Below, piece after piece: positions 62,272-64,000 of a stretch of DNA of 64,000 nt. The notes under the pieces were generated by a model that was not told the DNA's origin, ran no database searches, and saw nothing but the letters and a program-made list of their open reading frames with translations. The position numbers and the translations under genes were made by a program. Each line of letters opens with the position of its first letter. Positions within the stretch are counted from its first letter, which is position 1. This stretch comes from Paraburkholderia panacisoli (GTDB lineage: Bacteria; Pseudomonadota; Gammaproteobacteria; Burkholderiales; Burkholderiaceae): positions 310,001-374,000 of the forward strand of contig NZ_VTUZ01000005.1 of the NCBI RefSeq assembly GCF_008369935.1. The letters are read 5' to 3'.

Positions 62272-62276
<5 letters not shown>
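62237..62276. repeat. exact tandem duplication of 20 bp at the gnd stop codon
   Basis: CCGTCATTCAAACGCTCAGC occurs at 62237-62256 and again at 62257-62276. The second copy contains the gnd stop codon (complement of 62272-62274). The first copy is therefore a duplicated 3' end outside the gene. Confidence 0.9.
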
Positions 62277-63681
<1,405 letters not shown>

Positions 63682-63927
63682 GTGAATTCTCCAGAGTCCA
63701 AAAAAACGTCGTGACGCCGCGCCGGAAGAAACGTCGGCGGGACGTCGAGGGTGAAAGAATAAAAGAAATGCGCGCTTGCCGCTCGCTGGCCGGCAACGGG
63801 CGGTGCGTTTCACTGCGTGCGGGCGGAGCGGCGTTGCTTCACCATGCGCCGGGTAACGTTCCATCACGCACCCCATGCGCGCGGCAACTGATGAAGCATG
63901 CCGGCTTGCGCCCGCAAAACCCGTCTG

Positions 63928-64000
63928 TCAGACCTGTACAGCGCCCGGGCGTTTCCTGAACACGAGGCTGAAATTGTTGGCCGGCATCGCGATCGGCTCG
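63928..64000 (-). CDS. C-terminal end of a gene running off the window
   Basis: On the minus strand the last residues read EPIAMPANNFSLVFRKRPGA and end VQV before a TGA (63930-63928). The sequence NNFSLVFRK looks like a final beta-strand, as in SAM-dependent methyltransferases, but too little is visible to name it. Confidence 0.5.
   Translation of the reverse strand, partial: EPIAMPANNFSLVFRKRPGAVQV

Overview
This 64 kb window looks like chromosomal DNA of a Paraburkholderia/Burkholderia-type betaproteobacterium. The sequence is GC-rich, the housekeeping genes (gnd, glycogen phosphorylase, threonine aldolase) are of burkholderial type, and lineage-typical small families are present (DUF4148, DUF1840, DUF4142, YMGG glycine-zipper, SYLF). 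All identifications come from reading the sequence and recalling families; no database search was run.

Layout. (1) 0.8-2.6 kb: a lone large tyrosine recombinase. (2) 2.9-4.6 kb: a coupled pair, a DUF2092 periplasmic protein and a repeat-rich exported protein. (3) 4.9-8.75 kb: a wreck of mobile DNA. A K+ channel gene is cut by a group II intron, the intron's reverse transcriptase is truncated and joined in frame to an MscS channel remnant, and an IS1182-type transposase remnant abuts the far end. (4) 8.8-13.7 kb: an efflux operon on the minus strand (AI-2E-type permease, NodT outer-membrane factor with one in-frame stop, HlyD adaptor, DUF2955 permease), preceded by a SYLF lipoprotein gene. (5) 14.3-18.6 kb: exported-protein genes mixed with decaying genes (lipoprotein paralogue, DUF3300, AI-2E permease, PPK2). 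(6) 19.3-23.0 kb: three overlapping lipoprotein genes, two with LssY-C-like domains and one alpha/beta hydrolase. (7) 23.1-26.1 kb: an IS21 remnant and an IS91-type element with its own tyrosine recombinase.

(8) 26.3-31.4 kb: a probable catabolic cluster of two TauD-type dioxygenases, a dihydroxyacetophenone-dioxygenase-like cupin, an AraC regulator and a divergent epoxide-hydrolase-like enzyme. A perfect 11-bp inverted repeat lies between the two divergent genes. (9) 32.3-34.3 kb: DUF2254 membrane protein and beta-carbonic anhydrase. (10) 34.4-41.6 kb: an accessory island with a truncated AIPR-type phage-defence gene. Beside it is an unrecognised minus-strand operon of three paralogous zinc-ribbon proteins, a zinc-ribbon/ParS-Xre toxin-binding fusion, an HTH-HAD fusion and a second, frameshifted HAD protein. 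The operon is divergent from a small XRE regulator across five phased 15-bp repeats. This is my best candidate for an undescribed system.

(11) 41.9-50 kb: ordinary chromosome (DUF6232, pepsin-like lipoprotein, GlgP, MFS pump, threonine aldolase). (12) 50-57.3 kb: a stress/ion cluster (universal stress protein, small membrane proteins, DUF1840, HPP-CBS protein, MarR regulator, ClC channel) with cysM and ClC pseudogenes. Six copies of a palindrome close to ATATCAC-N3-GTGATAT lie in its intergenic regions, which suggests one MarR regulon. (13) 57.3-59.4 kb: an ECF sigma factor with cupredoxin, DUF4142 and a secreted lectin-like protein. (14) 59.7-64 kb: an NlpD-like LysM/degenerate M23 lipoprotein, a cupin, DUF4148 and gnd.
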